Assembly: GCA_016280895.1 (NCBI GenBank)
Contig: JAEEHM010000079.1
Span: 1-61,036, forward strand
Source: Bacillota bacterium
GTDB lineage: Bacteria > Bacillota_I > Bacilli_A > ML615J-28 > CAG-698
DNA: 61,036 nt
Direction: 5' to 3'
The notes beneath the pieces were generated by a model. That model was not told the DNA's origin and did not search any database. It saw only the letters and a list, made by a program, of their open reading frames with translations. Positions 35,110 through 43,249 of this stretch are shown one piece after another. A program made the translations under genes and the position numbers. Numbering within the stretch: the first letter of the stretch is position 1; the number at the start of each line of letters is the position of its first letter.

Positions 35110-35688
35110 TTATTTTTTGTATTTTTTAATGATAAAATCATAAAAGTCTTTGAATGCTAAGCCACGATGACTAATCTTATTTTTTTCACTTAAGGATAAA
35201 GTTGCAAAACTTTTACCTTGATAATAGAAAATAGGATCATAACCAAAAGCTCTTCCTTCAGCTTTTTCATAACCAATTTCGCCATAACATTTACGTTCAA
35301 AATAATAAACATTATCTTCTTCATCAATAAAGCAGATACTACAATTAAAATCGGCTGATCGATCATCTTTTCCTTCTAATCTTTTGATGATTTTATCCAT
35401 AGCTAAATCATAATTACCATTTGCATATCTTGCTGAATATATACCAGGTTCATTATTTAAAGCATGTACTTCTAAACCAGAATCATCACTAATTACTGGA
35501 AGCTTATATAAATTATGAATATAAGATGCTTTTATATATGCATTTTCTTTAAATGTTTTACCATTTTCTTCAATTTCTTCATTGAGGCCTAATTCTTTTA
35601 AAGAAGTAAATTCTATATCTGTATCCACAAATAAGAATCTAATTTCTTCTAATTTCTTATCATTATGAGTAGCAAGTATTATTTTCAT
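35110..35688 (-). CDS. rdgB: XTP/dITP pyrophosphatase (RdgB/HAM1 family)
   Basis: This 192-residue enzyme hydrolyses ITP, dITP and XTP to monophosphates, cleaning the nucleotide pool. Family blocks: LATHNDKKLEEIRFL, ISDDSGLEVHALNNEPGIYSARYA, GRAFGYDPIFYYQGKSFA and EKNKISHRGLAFKDF. It is one base after the hup-like gene and is the last gene of the cmk::rpsA-der-hup-rdgB unit. No clear hairpin terminator follows it. Confidence 0.94.
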   Translation of the reverse strand: MKIILATHNDKKLEEIRFLFVDTDIEFTSLKELGLNEEIEENGKTFKENAYIKASYIHNLYKLPVISDDSGLEVHALNNEPGIYSARYANGNYDLAMDKIIKRLEGKDDRSADFNCSICFIDEEDNVYYFERKCYGEIGYEKAEGRAFGYDPIFYYQGKSFATLSLSEKNKISHRGLAFKDFYDFIIKKYKK

Positions 35689-35689
35689 T

Positions 35690-35962
35690 TTATTTCTCTT
35701 TCAAATTATTAGATGCTTTAAAATGAATCCTTTTTTGAACAACATTTTCTAGCAACTTACCATCATATGGGCTATAGATATTCATTGGTTTTGTTTCTGA
35801 TACTTCAAATGTACCAAAATTAGATATTGTAATCTTTTCACCATTTTTTAAATCTTCAGCCATGAGTTCAAATAATTTATTCATTGTAAAAACAATATCT
35901 TTTTTTAATACTTTTTCATCAGATGCAGCATATATACGATTGATATAATCAACTTTAGTCAT
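35690..35962 (-). CDS. HU-family DNA-binding protein, divergent
   Basis: This 90-residue protein has the HU length and core: KVDYINRIYAAS, a two-helix N-terminus, then KITISNFGTFEVSE. The arm region, normally RxARxGRNPxTGE, reads KPMNIYSPYDGK and lacks the arginine-rich and Asn-Pro intercalating tip, so DNA bending may be reduced or changed. AGGTGA gives a ribosome site. It lies between der and rdgB, the same neighbourhood as B. subtilis hbs downstream of cmk/rpsA/der. Confidence 0.8.
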   Translation of the reverse strand: MTKVDYINRIYAASDEKVLKKDIVFTMNKLFELMAEDLKNGEKITISNFGTFEVSETKPMNIYSPYDGKLLENVVQKRIHFKASNNLKEK

Positions 35963-35972
35963 AATTCACCTA

Positions 35973-37292
35973 CTATTCTAAATCTTTTTTACGTAACACA
36001 AATTTTACTGGGCTACCTTCAAATTCAAAGGTTTTTCTGATTTGATTTTCTAAATATCGCAAATATGAAAAATGCATATGTTTTTCACTATTCACAAAGA
36101 GCACAAATGTAGGTGGCATAATATCAGATTGAGTTGCATAAGATAAAGATAATCGATTACCATTAAAAATTGGAGGTTGATTAATCAATACTGCATCTTG
36201 AAGCACATCATTTAAGGTACTTGTACTTACACGGCGTTTAAAGTTTTCATACACAAATAAGATTTTATCTAGTAAGATATGAATTCTTTCTCTATTGATT
36301 GCTGATGTGAACACAATTGGCGCAAAATCCATAAACAAGAAATTATTTCTGATTTTTTCAGAATATTCTTGCATTGTTTTGGAATCTTTTTTAACCATAT
36401 CCCATTTATTAACAACAATAATTAAGCCACGATTATATTCTCTTGCATAACCTGCAATTCTCTTATCTTGTTCTTCTACATCCTTTGTGCCATCTAACAC
36501 AACAATCGCAATATCAGATCTTTCAATGGCAGAAATTGCACGAAGTACTGAATATTTTTCCGCATTTTCGTAGATCTTTCCTTGTTTTCTGATACCTGCA
36601 GTATCAATAGCAACATATTTTCTACCATCACGGGTAAATTTAGTATCGATTGCATCTCTTGTAGTACCAGGAATATCTGACACGATTACTCTATTTTCAC
36701 CTAAGCACGCATTTGTAAGTGTGCTTTTACCAACATTAGGTTGACCCACAAAACAGAATTTGATAGTATCACTATCATATTCTTTTTTGCCTTTTTCAGG
36801 TAGTTTTTGAATAACTGAATCAAGTAAATCACCGACACCAATTCCATGAACTGCTGATACGGCTATTACTTCATCCACACCAAGGGCATAAAAATCATAA
36901 ATCAAATCTTGAAGTGAGCCATCATCTACCTTATTAGCAGCAACGATAACTGGCTTTTTTGATTTATTTAAGATTTTTATAACATCACGGTCTTCTTTAA
37001 TTAGACCAGCTCTGGCATCAACTACCATCACTATAACATCGGCTTCATCGATTGCAAGTTCTGCTTGGGCTCTTATTTCTTTAGAAAAGGGCTCATCTTT
37101 TAAGATGATCCCTCCTGTATCAATAACTGAGAATTCTTGATTTAACCATGAAGTTCTTCCATAAATACGATCCCTAGTTATACCACTAGCATCATCTGTA
37201 ATCGACAATCTATCACCGATAATACGATTAAATAAACTAGATTTTCCAACATTTGGACGGCCAACAATAGCCACAACTCCACGTATATTCAT
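35973..37292 (-). CDS. der: GTPase Der (EngA)
   Basis: This is the double-GTPase ribosome-assembly factor, about 440 residues. Two G domains: first GRPNVGKSSLFNRI, DTGGI, NKVD; second GQPNVGKSTLTNACL, DTAGIRKQ, NKWD; and a C-terminal KH-like domain ending EGSPVKFVLRKK. The frame opens at a GTG at 37301, but AGGTGA overlaps that codon, so one of two tandem ATGs (37295 or 37292) is used; I chose the second for spacing. It follows the cmk::rpsA fusion by about 25 bases. Confidence 0.95.
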   Translation of the reverse strand: MNIRGVVAIVGRPNVGKSSLFNRIIGDRLSITDDASGITRDRIYGRTSWLNQEFSVIDTGGIILKDEPFSKEIRAQAELAIDEADVIVMVVDARAGLIKEDRDVIKILNKSKKPVIVAANKVDDGSLQDLIYDFYALGVDEVIAVSAVHGIGVGDLLDSVIQKLPEKGKKEYDSDTIKFCFVGQPNVGKSTLTNACLGENRVIVSDIPGTTRDAIDTKFTRDGRKYVAIDTAGIRKQGKIYENAEKYSVLRAISAIERSDIAIVVLDGTKDVEEQDKRIAGYAREYNRGLIIVVNKWDMVKKDSKTMQEYSEKIRNNFLFMDFAPIVFTSAINRERIHILLDKILFVYENFKRRVSTSTLNDVLQDAVLINQPPIFNGNRLSLSYATQSDIMPPTFVLFVNSEKHMHFSYLRYLENQIRKTFEFEGSPVKFVLRKKDLE

Positions 37293-37317
37293 CATTCTCA
37301 CCTATCGATTAATATTT

Positions 37318-39552
37318 TTATTTATAGTCGTCTAGGTTAATGAAATCACCAAATGTAGAACCAATCTTATCTTGATTCTTTAGCATCTTATTAACTTCAT
37401 TATTAGGCTTTCTGTTTTCTCTTTCAGCTCTTGGTTTAGGTTCTCTCATAGAAACAGAAAGCTTATTCTTAGAAGCATCAAAGATTCGAACCTTTGCGCT
37501 AAATTCTTCACCTTCAGCAAATTCAGTCTTTTCGCCATAATTTACCTTTGGTAAGAAGCCTGTTACACCATTTGATAAGAATTTAACACCATCTTCAGTA
37601 ACTTTTAATACCTTACATTGGATTTCATCACCCGCTTTTAATGATAGAGTTTCCCATGGATTTTCTGTCATTTGTTTAGCAGATAGGATAACACGTTTTT
37701 TATTTAAATCTAATTCAATAATCTTAGCTTCTACTTCGCTATTTAATTCAACTACATTTTCAATAGCTTGGTCTTTATTCCAACTAACTTCACTCTTTGG
37801 TAAGAAGCCTTGGATTTGATCAGTTAAAGCAACAACTACACCAGCATTATTAATTTCAGTTGCAGTTCCTTTAACAACTTGACCAACTTCACTAGCATCA
37901 ATGAAGTCTTTCCAATAATTAGGAAGTAATGCTTTTCTTGAAAGTCCGATATGGCCTTCATCATCTAATTTGATAACTTTAACTTGAACCTTATCGCCAA
38001 CCTTCAATACTTTTTCTATTTTCACAATACGGTTATGTTCAACTTCAGAAATATGAAGTAAACCTTCAACACCTTCGCCTAAATCAATGAAAGCACCATA
38101 TGATTCAATATTCTTAACTGTACCTTCATAAACATCATTAAGTTTAATCTTCTTTAAGAATTCATCTTTAGCTGCTCTTGATTCAATAGCATTAGCAACT
38201 TTTTGAGATACGATTAAACGGATTCTATTATAATCAACTCTAATTGGCGCAACTTCCATTTCTGTATTAACAAGTGATGCTAATTCTTCTTCATTAGCTG
38301 CAACTTGTGTAGTTGGAAGTAAGCATGAATATCCATCATATTCTAAGATTAAGCCAACTTGGATTGCTTTTACTACCTTAGCTTTGAAAGTACCATGATT
38401 CTTGATAACTTCTTCGAACTTAGATAGATTATCTCTCTTTTCTACAAGTGATGCAGATAAAATAACTTTTCCGCCATCATTGTAAACTTTCTTAACGATT
38501 AATCTTACTCTATCGCCTTCGATAAATTCATCAAATAAGTCTTCATCACTATTGATTCCTGGAACGTCTTTCTTGAATAAGTATCCTTCATTTCCATCAT
38601 CTAATTGGATTAAAACTCTAGCTTCTTTAGCCTTTTTAACAACATTTCCTTCTTTATCCTTCTTTTCAGATTCAGCAGGAATTGTTTCTTTAACTGTACC
38701 TTCTACTAATTGTAGTTCTTTTAATGTAGGAAGTGCTTTTTCTTCTTGAGCTTCTTGTTCTGCTTCAGCTGGAGCTTCTTGAGCTTCTTCTTGAACATCT
38801 TCAGATGTTTGAGCTTCTTCTACATTTTCTTCATTTTCTAAAGTTGATTCTTCAACTTTTTCTTCATTCTTTACGTCGATTTTAACGTCTTCCATTTTCA
38901 AACCTCTTTCTGTTACTAAACGAACTATTTCTTGTATAACCGCATCGATTGACATATTCGATGTGTCCACTTCGACAGCATCTGCTGCCTTTTTTAATGG
39001 GCTTATTGCCCTTGTAGAATCTTGTAGGTCACGAGCCTTAATTTCTTCGATTGTTTCTTCCATAGTGAATGGATTGTTGCCCTTTTCTTCTCTTTCTTTA
39101 AATCTTCTTTCAGCTCTTACTTCAACTGACGCAATTAAATAAATCTTTAATTCTGCATTTGGAAATACAACAGTACCAATATCTCTACCATCTAAGATAA
39201 CACTTTTAGCTTCTGACATCTTTCTTTGTTCAGAAACTAATTTTTCTCTTACAACACGATAAGTAGAAACAAGGGATGCACCATCGCCAATTTCTTTTGT
39301 GCGAATTAAATCATTAATATCATTGCCATCTAAATGAAGGCGACCATTAATGAAGTCAATTTCTGTATCATTCACAAATGAGAACTTTTCCTCATCATGT
39401 AAATCGATACCTAATTGAATAGCTTTAAAGGCAACTGCACGATACATAGCTCCAGTATCTAAATATTCAATATTTAAAATCTTTGCTATTGCTTTCGCAA
39501 TCGTACTCTTACCAGCACCAGCTGGACCATCAATCGCAATTTTAAAACTCAT
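37318..39552 (-). CDS. Fusion: cytidylate kinase joined to a multi-S1-domain (RpsA-like) protein
   Basis: This is one open frame of 744 residues. Residues 1-219 are a complete cytidylate kinase (IAIDGPAGAGKSTIAKAIAK, LDTGAMYRAVA, DGRDIGTVVFP, RDLQDSTRAISPLKKA). Residues about 220-280 are an acidic Glu/Ala/Gln linker. The rest carries five S1-type OB domains, the third the clearest (NDVYEGTVKNIESYGAFIDL, GVEGLLHISEVEHNRI). In most Firmicutes cmk and rpsA are adjacent separate genes; here they are in frame. An internal ATG at 38895 has AAAGAGG seven bases before it, so the S1 protein (525 residues) may also be made alone. The start at 39552 is favoured by GAGG spacing. Confidence 0.92.
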   Translation of the reverse strand: MSFKIAIDGPAGAGKSTIAKAIAKILNIEYLDTGAMYRAVAFKAIQLGIDLHDEEKFSFVNDTEIDFINGRLHLDGNDINDLIRTKEIGDGASLVSTYRVVREKLVSEQRKMSEAKSVILDGRDIGTVVFPNAELKIYLIASVEVRAERRFKEREEKGNNPFTMEETIEEIKARDLQDSTRAISPLKKAADAVEVDTSNMSIDAVIQEIVRLVTERGLKMEDVKIDVKNEEKVEESTLENEENVEEAQTSEDVQEEAQEAPAEAEQEAQEEKALPTLKELQLVEGTVKETIPAESEKKDKEGNVVKKAKEARVLIQLDDGNEGYLFKKDVPGINSDEDLFDEFIEGDRVRLIVKKVYNDGGKVILSASLVEKRDNLSKFEEVIKNHGTFKAKVVKAIQVGLILEYDGYSCLLPTTQVAANEEELASLVNTEMEVAPIRVDYNRIRLIVSQKVANAIESRAAKDEFLKKIKLNDVYEGTVKNIESYGAFIDLGEGVEGLLHISEVEHNRIVKIEKVLKVGDKVQVKVIKLDDEGHIGLSRKALLPNYWKDFIDASEVGQVVKGTATEINNAGVVVALTDQIQGFLPKSEVSWNKDQAIENVVELNSEVEAKIIELDLNKKRVILSAKQMTENPWETLSLKAGDEIQCKVLKVTEDGVKFLSNGVTGFLPKVNYGEKTEFAEGEEFSAKVRIFDASKNKLSVSMREPKPRAERENRKPNNEVNKMLKNQDKIGSTFGDFINLDDYK
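38893..38909 (-). promoter_or_regulatory. Internal ribosome site and start codon inside the cmk::rpsA fusion
   Basis: On the minus strand AAAGAGG (38909-38903), seven bases, then ATG (38895-38893), in frame and exactly at the end of the kinase domain. This looks like the retained start of an ancestral rpsA. Confidence 0.6.
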
Positions 39553-39584
39553 TTGCATACCTCAAAACAAAATACTACTTGCTA

Positions 39585-39613
39585 ATTATATCATATATTA
39601 ATTAATATATCAA
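39585..39613 (-). promoter_or_regulatory. Promoter of the cmk::rpsA-der-hup-rdgB unit
   Basis: On the minus strand: TTGATA (39613-39608), 17-bp spacer, TATAAT (39590-39585), extended -10 TGA. Confidence 0.8.
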
Positions 39614-39643
39614 TAAAAAAATATTCAAAATTTTACACAAAAT

Positions 39644-40399
39644 TTAAATTTCTTGTGATTTAGATTTAGCATCACCAATTAAAGATTTAACCTCATGAAT
39701 AGAAAGTTCTCTAATTTCCCCTTCTTTTAATCCCTCTAAGGTAATACGACCAAATCTAATACGGGATAATCTGATTGTCTCATAGCCAATACTTTTAAGC
39801 ATTTCTTTGACTTGATGATATTTACCTTCTTCAATAATTATACCAATTAGGGAAGAATTATTAATCCTATCGATACTATCTAGATATGCTTTACAAGGTC
39901 TTGTTTTGACTTTTTCCCCTTGCACGTTAATAATTGTTCCTCGTGATAATTTTAAAATATCTTCTTTTCTCACAATGCCTTTGACCCTAACTAAATATTC
40001 TTTTTCTGTATGTGATCTCGGACCAACTAGCATATTCATAAAATCGCCATCATTTGTGAGTAACAATACACCCTTAGTATCATAATCTAATCTACCAACA
40101 GGAAATAGGCGATATTTTTTAATATCATCATCAAGTAAATCCATGATTGTTTTTCTGCCTTTTGGATCTTTTACAGTTGATAAATAATATCTTGGCTTAT
40201 TCATCACATAATATTTTTTATCGAGAACTGCTACAATCTCTTTATCATCTAAGGTAATATAATCATCACTTGACACCTTATGTCCCATTTCAATGATGAC
40301 ATCACCATTTACCTTGACTCTGCCTTCTTGAATTATTTTTTCACAGGCTCTACGGCTATCAACACCGCACATCGCCAAATATTTCTGTAATCTAATCAT
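39644..40399 (-). CDS. rluB: Pseudouridine synthase, RluB/RsuA family
   Basis: This 251-residue enzyme has an N-terminal S4 domain (MIRLQKYLAMCGVDSRRACEKIIQEGRVKVNG) and the catalytic domain with GRLDYDTKGVLLLTNDGDF (catalytic Asp), EKEYLVRVKG and EGKYHQVKEMLKSIGYE, RLSRIRFG. Target is probably 23S rRNA (RluB type) but 16S RsuA cannot be excluded. An in-frame extension to a TTG at 40450 falls in the promoter's -35; AGGAG five bases before the ATG at 40399 marks the real start. It is monocistronic. Confidence 0.9.
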   Translation of the reverse strand: MIRLQKYLAMCGVDSRRACEKIIQEGRVKVNGDVIIEMGHKVSSDDYITLDDKEIVAVLDKKYYVMNKPRYYLSTVKDPKGRKTIMDLLDDDIKKYRLFPVGRLDYDTKGVLLLTNDGDFMNMLVGPRSHTEKEYLVRVKGIVRKEDILKLSRGTIINVQGEKVKTRPCKAYLDSIDRINNSSLIGIIIEEGKYHQVKEMLKSIGYETIRLSRIRFGRITLEGLKEGEIRELSIHEVKSLIGDAKSKSQEI

Positions 40400-40421
40400 A
40401 ATAACTCCTACAACTTTATAT

Positions 40422-40450
40422 ATTATAGCATAAATTAATAAAAAGCACAA
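40422..40450 (-). promoter_or_regulatory. rluB promoter overlapping the upstream terminator
   Basis: On the minus strand: TTGTGC (40450-40445), 17-bp spacer, TATAAT (40427-40422), extended -10 TGC. The -35 is part of the 3' arm of the preceding terminator. Confidence 0.7.
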
Positions 40451-40465
40451 AGATTATTTGTGCTT
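40438..40465 (-). terminator. Terminator of the SpeA-like decarboxylase gene
   Basis: AAGCACAAA (40443-40451) and TTTGTGCTT (40457-40465), 9-bp stem, 5-nt loop, then TTTTTATTA on the minus strand. Confidence 0.85.
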
Positions 40466-40470
40466 CAAAT

Positions 40471-41856
40471 CTATTTTTCAATATCTAATTTCATTAATTT
40501 CTTAATGTCATCATATGATTGTAATTCACTTCTAACTAAGAATTTCAATTTATTATTTTTAGTGTAAATTACTAAATCCTTCTCTTCAGGAAGTAAACAA
40601 TGATGAACGCCACCCTTACCATTCATCGAATTCTGATAAGAACCTGTTCCAAGTAAAGCAACATATTGATCATTTCCTTCTAATTTAGGAAGTTCAATAA
40701 ATCCTTTATCTTTTTCAAAGTAGACATCATCACAATCACAGGTAATACTTGAAAGACGAGCCTCAACCATCTCATTATTCAAATTATTGATCGGTTCAAT
40801 TAATATTTCTTCGCCCAAAGCATACATTTCAGGAAGTGCAATCAATAATGAAGCATCTAAAATATACCAAGGATAGAACTTTTTCGTATTTTTAGGATCG
40901 TTAAAATCTCTATCAGTTTCTTTATAAGCAACAACCTTATATACATTAACAACTGAATCTTTTACTGTATAACGACCATTTTCCGAAATAATATTAGGCT
41001 CTTTCACATTATAAATTGATGCTAAGCTCTTTAATTCTTTAATTAAAACACTCGCAAATTCATTATAATCATAAGTGCGATATGCTGAAAGTGGTGTACC
41101 ACCACCCATATCAAAATTAATTACTGAATCATATAATTTAGCGGCTTTCACATAATAATTTTCAAATGCGAGATGAATATTTTTTAAGAATTTATCTTTT
41201 TCAAATTCCATTCCTCTTTGGTGAAAATGAATTGTTGATATAATAAGATTAGGATTATTCTTTAAATCAGCTAAAATATAATCGATTTCATCATTCATTA
41301 AACCAAATCGATCATTTTTAATTACTTCGCCTTCCTCAGAATATAAGGCTGGGAGATGAACTCTAAGACCAATCTTTAAATTCTTAGCATATTTCTTTAA
41401 GAATTCATATTCATCAATTGAATCAATTATACAAGTATAATCAATATTAGATTTATTTACCTTTAATATTTCTTTTAAATAATTATCATCTTTATATCCA
41501 TTAGAATATAATAATTTATTATTAGCATATTTCTTTATTAAATCGCTTGATAAAACTAAATCTAAATAGCTTGATGTTTCAATACCATCAGCATGCTCTA
41601 AGGCTTCTTTGATTTCTAGTCCACCATAGTTTGCTTTATTAGCGTTTAGATAAATAAATTTACCCTTATATCCTTCTTTTTCAATTACTGAATCAAAAGA
41701 GCTTTTTAATTCATTGATTCGATCCTTAATTAAATCAAGGAAGGTAATTTTAAGTGGTGTACCATATTTTTTTGCTAAATCGGTAAGATTAAAGCCATAA
41801 TAATACATTTCACCATCAATTATTTTTATTTCTTTTTTATTAAATTTATCATTCAT
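40471..41856 (-). CDS. PLP-dependent decarboxylase, SpeA-like (arginine decarboxylase group IV)
   Basis: This is a 461-residue fold-III PLP enzyme. The PLP lysine is in IYLNANKANYGG, the barrel blocks include DGIETSSYLDLVL, IISTIHFHQRGM, INFDMGGGTPLSAYR and IISENGRY, and the C-terminal active-site Cys is in SITCDCDDVY. The HFHQRG and GGGTP blocks are those of biosynthetic arginine decarboxylase; but SpeA is about 630 residues, so this is a short member. Arginine to agmatine is the best guess; other amino or carboxynorspermidine-type substrates are possible. GGAGG eight bases before the ATG at 41856 fixes the start over an upstream TTG. It is monocistronic. Confidence 0.75.
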   Translation of the reverse strand: MNDKFNKKEIKIIDGEMYYYGFNLTDLAKKYGTPLKITFLDLIKDRINELKSSFDSVIEKEGYKGKFIYLNANKANYGGLEIKEALEHADGIETSSYLDLVLSSDLIKKYANNKLLYSNGYKDDNYLKEILKVNKSNIDYTCIIDSIDEYEFLKKYAKNLKIGLRVHLPALYSEEGEVIKNDRFGLMNDEIDYILADLKNNPNLIISTIHFHQRGMEFEKDKFLKNIHLAFENYYVKAAKLYDSVINFDMGGGTPLSAYRTYDYNEFASVLIKELKSLASIYNVKEPNIISENGRYTVKDSVVNVYKVVAYKETDRDFNDPKNTKKFYPWYILDASLLIALPEMYALGEEILIEPINNLNNEMVEARLSSITCDCDDVYFEKDKGFIELPKLEGNDQYVALLGTGSYQNSMNGKGGVHHCLLPEEKDLVIYTKNNKLKFLVRSELQSYDDIKKLMKLDIEK

Positions 41857-41885
41857 TTTTATGACCTCCATAAAAATCAAATAAT

Positions 41886-41914
41886 AGTATAAACTTTAAA
41901 AAAAGAAATATCAA
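41886..41914 (-). promoter_or_regulatory. Promoter of the SpeA-like gene, overlapping the upstream terminator
   Basis: On the minus strand: TTGATA (41914-41909), 17-bp spacer, TATACT (41891-41886). The -35 lies in the terminator 3' arm. Confidence 0.7.
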
Positions 41915-41934
41915 TACATTTTTGATATTTCTTT
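41893..41934 (-). terminator. Terminator of the mutS-mutL-miaA ... phosphoesterase unit
   Basis: AAAGAAATATCAA (41902-41914) and TTGATATTTCTTT (41922-41934), 13-bp stem, 7-nt loop, then seven T on the minus strand. Confidence 0.85.
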
Positions 41935-41941
41935 AAATTTT

Positions 41942-43174
41942 TTATCTTTTCTTTTTTGATATTTCTAGATAATCTACCTTATTTAAATCTTGATCATAAA
42001 TATCAATTGATAATTTATCAACATCAACATTCACAATAGCACCAATTGCGAGTTCTTCTTCTTTGATTTTTACAACACGAGCACATAGAGGATCCTTATC
42101 AACTTCCTCTTCATATACTCTTCTTTTATTTCCAGATGAGCCTAAATCAACATAATAAGTGCCATCTTGATTTAATTTATCATCTTTAATAGCATGAGTT
42201 CTTGAATAGCGATGATCATGGCCTGAAAATACAACATCAACCTTACATTCATCAAATATCGGATAAAACATTGGTCGCATCATTTTTCTTACTCTAGTGT
42301 CATTTTCAAATGATCCATAGATTGATTTATGCATATATACGATTAAATAATCATATAAACCTTTATTATTATTTACTACTTCCTTAAACCAAACTAATTG
42401 ATTTTGAATATTTTCATTATCTACAGTATCAGAATCCTGTGTATTTAAAAATACAAACAAACAATTGTTGAAAAGAAAATAATATGTTTTATTTTTTTCT
42501 AAATCAGGCCCATTATTAGCTGCAGGCATAATATTTAAATAAGGAATTGGTTCCTTAAACATTGATGCATGAACTTCATATTTAGCCCAGTATTCATGGT
42601 CACCAACAGCACTATTAAATAAAACATCGCTAAATGAATCATTATTATCAAGTAACCATTGCCATTCATAATAATTCGCAGATGTTCCAGTTAAATCACC
42701 ACTACACAGCATTAAATTGCATTTTTTAAGGCTTTTTAGATTATTGATTAATTTATGTGTTACATCATTAAAACCGTGTTGGAAATCCACAAAGGAATAA
42801 TAAGACCACTTCTTTAAATTATTTTGGGTTTCAAAAGATCTTATTTCTGTTTGATATTTACCAGATACAATAATATATTCAAATTTAATTCCTAAAGCAT
42901 CTTTTAAATCAAGCTCTGCATAGCATGAATAAAAGCTAATATCATAAAAAGGATTATCCTTTTTAACATAATCATAATCTTTTAAATCCCATTTTATTTC
43001 TTCTGGAAATAAATAAATATCATCTTTAAAATATTCATTTCTAAATATCAATACATAAGATCCTTTTTTTAATGATTGGTATTTAATCCCAATTTTTCCA
43101 TTATCTAAGGCTGATGCAACAATAAGTGTTATTGGATTGATATTATGTTCTTTGATATATTTTCTTTTATTCAT
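41942..43174 (-). CDS. Calcineurin-like metallophosphoesterase, purple acid phosphatase type
   Basis: This is a 410-residue protein with no clear signal peptide. It has an N-terminal beta-sandwich-like part (about 1-125) and a metallophosphoesterase domain with ligands in VDFQHGF, LCSGDLTG, VGDHEYW, YMHKSIYG and FSGHDHRYSRTH. The order and spacing match purple acid phosphatase-like enzymes; the usual GNHE reads GDHE, which replaces a metal-ligand Asn with Asp. Substrate unknown. AGAGGT gives a ribosome site, and the upstream region is a 16-bp tandem repeat. Confidence 0.82.
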   Translation of the reverse strand: MNKRKYIKEHNINPITLIVASALDNGKIGIKYQSLKKGSYVLIFRNEYFKDDIYLFPEEIKWDLKDYDYVKKDNPFYDISFYSCYAELDLKDALGIKFEYIIVSGKYQTEIRSFETQNNLKKWSYYSFVDFQHGFNDVTHKLINNLKSLKKCNLMLCSGDLTGTSANYYEWQWLLDNNDSFSDVLFNSAVGDHEYWAKYEVHASMFKEPIPYLNIMPAANNGPDLEKNKTYYFLFNNCLFVFLNTQDSDTVDNENIQNQLVWFKEVVNNNKGLYDYLIVYMHKSIYGSFENDTRVRKMMRPMFYPIFDECKVDVVFSGHDHRYSRTHAIKDDKLNQDGTYYVDLGSSGNKRRVYEEEVDKDPLCARVVKIKEEELAIGAIVNVDVDKLSIDIYDQDLNKVDYLEISKKKR

Positions 43175-43249
43175 AAATTACCTCTAATTTATATTGCTTC
43201 CAATTTAAATTTGTCCCAATTTAAATTACTTCTAATTTAAATTACTTCT
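43175..43249. repeat. Tandem 16-bp repeat, about 4.7 imperfect copies
   Basis: Units start at 43186, 43202, 43218 and 43234; the last two are exact copies of AATTTAAATTACTTCT and the first two are diverged. A partial unit lies at 43175-43185. On the minus strand each unit contains a Shine-Dalgarno-like AGAAGT/GGAAGC/AGAGGT. The array encodes the last residues and stop of the upstream membrane protein and supplies the ribosome site of the phosphoesterase gene. Confidence 0.8.

Noticed and set aside
37318-39552. Frameshift or missing stop between cmk and rpsA as a sequencing error
   Set aside because: The frame is continuous with natural codon use and the linker is acidic low-complexity as in other S1 proteins; a true error cannot be excluded without reads.
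39600-39640. Hairpin after rluB as terminator
   Set aside because: Only weak AT stems without GC pairs; not convincing.
40400-40450. Longer RluB from TTG 40450
   Set aside because: It would begin inside the promoter and upstream terminator; AGGAG supports 40399.
43175-43249. CRISPR-like array
   Set aside because: Repeats are directly adjacent with no spacers and no cas genes are present.
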